DNA from: Saprospirales bacterium
GTDB lineage: Bacteria > Bacteroidota > Bacteroidia > Chitinophagales > Saprospiraceae
Direction: 5' to 3'
DNA length: 64,000 bases
Assembly (NCBI GenBank): GCA_007695035.1
Contig: REEO01000056.1
Location: forward strand, 96,987-160,986
Below the pieces are notes generated by a model, which was given only the letters and a program-made list of their open reading frames with translations, did no database searches and had not been told where the DNA came from. Position numbers and translations under genes: made by a program. Shown here one piece after another: positions 63,867-64,000 of the stretch (position 1 is its first letter; every line of letters starts with the position of its first letter).

Positions 63867-64000
63867 AAAATATATGAATCCCCCTCCAAAAACCCCAAAG
63901 TTTATCCTCGAATCAAAATGGGCGAGCTTCTATGAAACCTGAGGGTGCTTATAAAGGACCATACATTTTTTAAATTGTGAAGCGTTATTGTGAATGCTGA

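Noticed and set aside
1..64000. CRISPR arrays, tRNA or rRNA genes, insertion sequences, integrases, prophage
   Set aside because: None was seen: no regularly spaced direct repeats, no cloverleaf-like sequence in the spacers that I examined, and no transposase-like or integrase-like protein.

Overview
The window looks like chromosomal DNA of a marine or freshwater member of the Bacteroidota, probably near the Saprospiria/Cytophagia (class-level placement is inference). The signs are a type IX secretion C-terminal sorting domain on an M43 metalloprotease, a one-piece hybrid two-component system (propeller sensor, kinase, receiver and AraC), a CarboxypepD_reg/TonB-type outer-membrane receptor, mevalonate diphosphate decarboxylase, a DUF4294 protein, Bacteroidota-type promoters (TTTG / TAnnTTTG-like) and a clade II type nos cluster. 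No rRNA, tRNA, CRISPR array, insertion sequence or prophage was seen.

Layout. 1-13.2 kb: envelope and housekeeping genes (YgjP-like metallopeptidase, two alpha/beta hydrolases, secreted M43 protease, PagL-like lipid A deacylase with a GIN-domain lipoprotein, an outer-membrane receptor broken by one in-frame stop, an AbgT transporter, an alkyltransferase-like protein, heme A synthase). 13.2-13.7 kb: a gene-free AT-rich interval with clustered DnaA-box-like 9-mers. 13.7-19.9 kb: an unbroken plus-strand run (dtd, mazG-like, SpoIIE phosphatase, TM2-TPR-SHOCT protein, CBS protein, nadK, cyclase-family protein, TPR-like membrane protein). 19.9-22.5 kb: two parS-like palindromes flanking a degenerate homoserine-kinase-like gene, then a heavily decayed hydrolase/membrane pseudogene. 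22.5-36.6 kb: OmpA protein, glutaryl-CoA-dehydrogenase-like enzyme, pncA-pncB, rhodanese, mvaD, DUF4294, nadD, Na/Pi cotransporter, odhB. 36.6-47.5 kb: an S24/XRE regulator, two tandem Rrf2 regulators and a complete-looking nitrous oxide reduction cluster (12-TM protein, cytochrome c lipoprotein, nosZ, 4-TM protein, nosL, nosD, nosF, nosY, fasciclin lipoprotein). 47.6-64 kb: a RES-Xre toxin-antitoxin pair, thioredoxin-like lipoprotein, dinB, hybrid sensor/regulator divergent from a solute-binding lipoprotein, two SSS symporters (one with a 29-residue partner gene), folB and methylmalonyl-CoA mutase.

The most notable reading is that 13.2-21 kb may be the chromosome's replication-origin and segregation region. 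Four exact TTTTCCACA boxes plus three near matches lie in about 440 bp, genes diverge from this interval, and two parS-class sites lie 6-7.5 kb away. No dnaA, parA or parB gene is in the window, so this rests on cis-acting signals. The second theme is the nos cluster, in which two paralogous [2Fe-2S]-type Rrf2 regulators share an identical 17-bp upstream element, two lipoproteins share the same linker after the lipobox, and nosZ is bracketed by strong hairpins. NAD metabolism appears at three separate loci (nadK, pncA-pncB, nadD).
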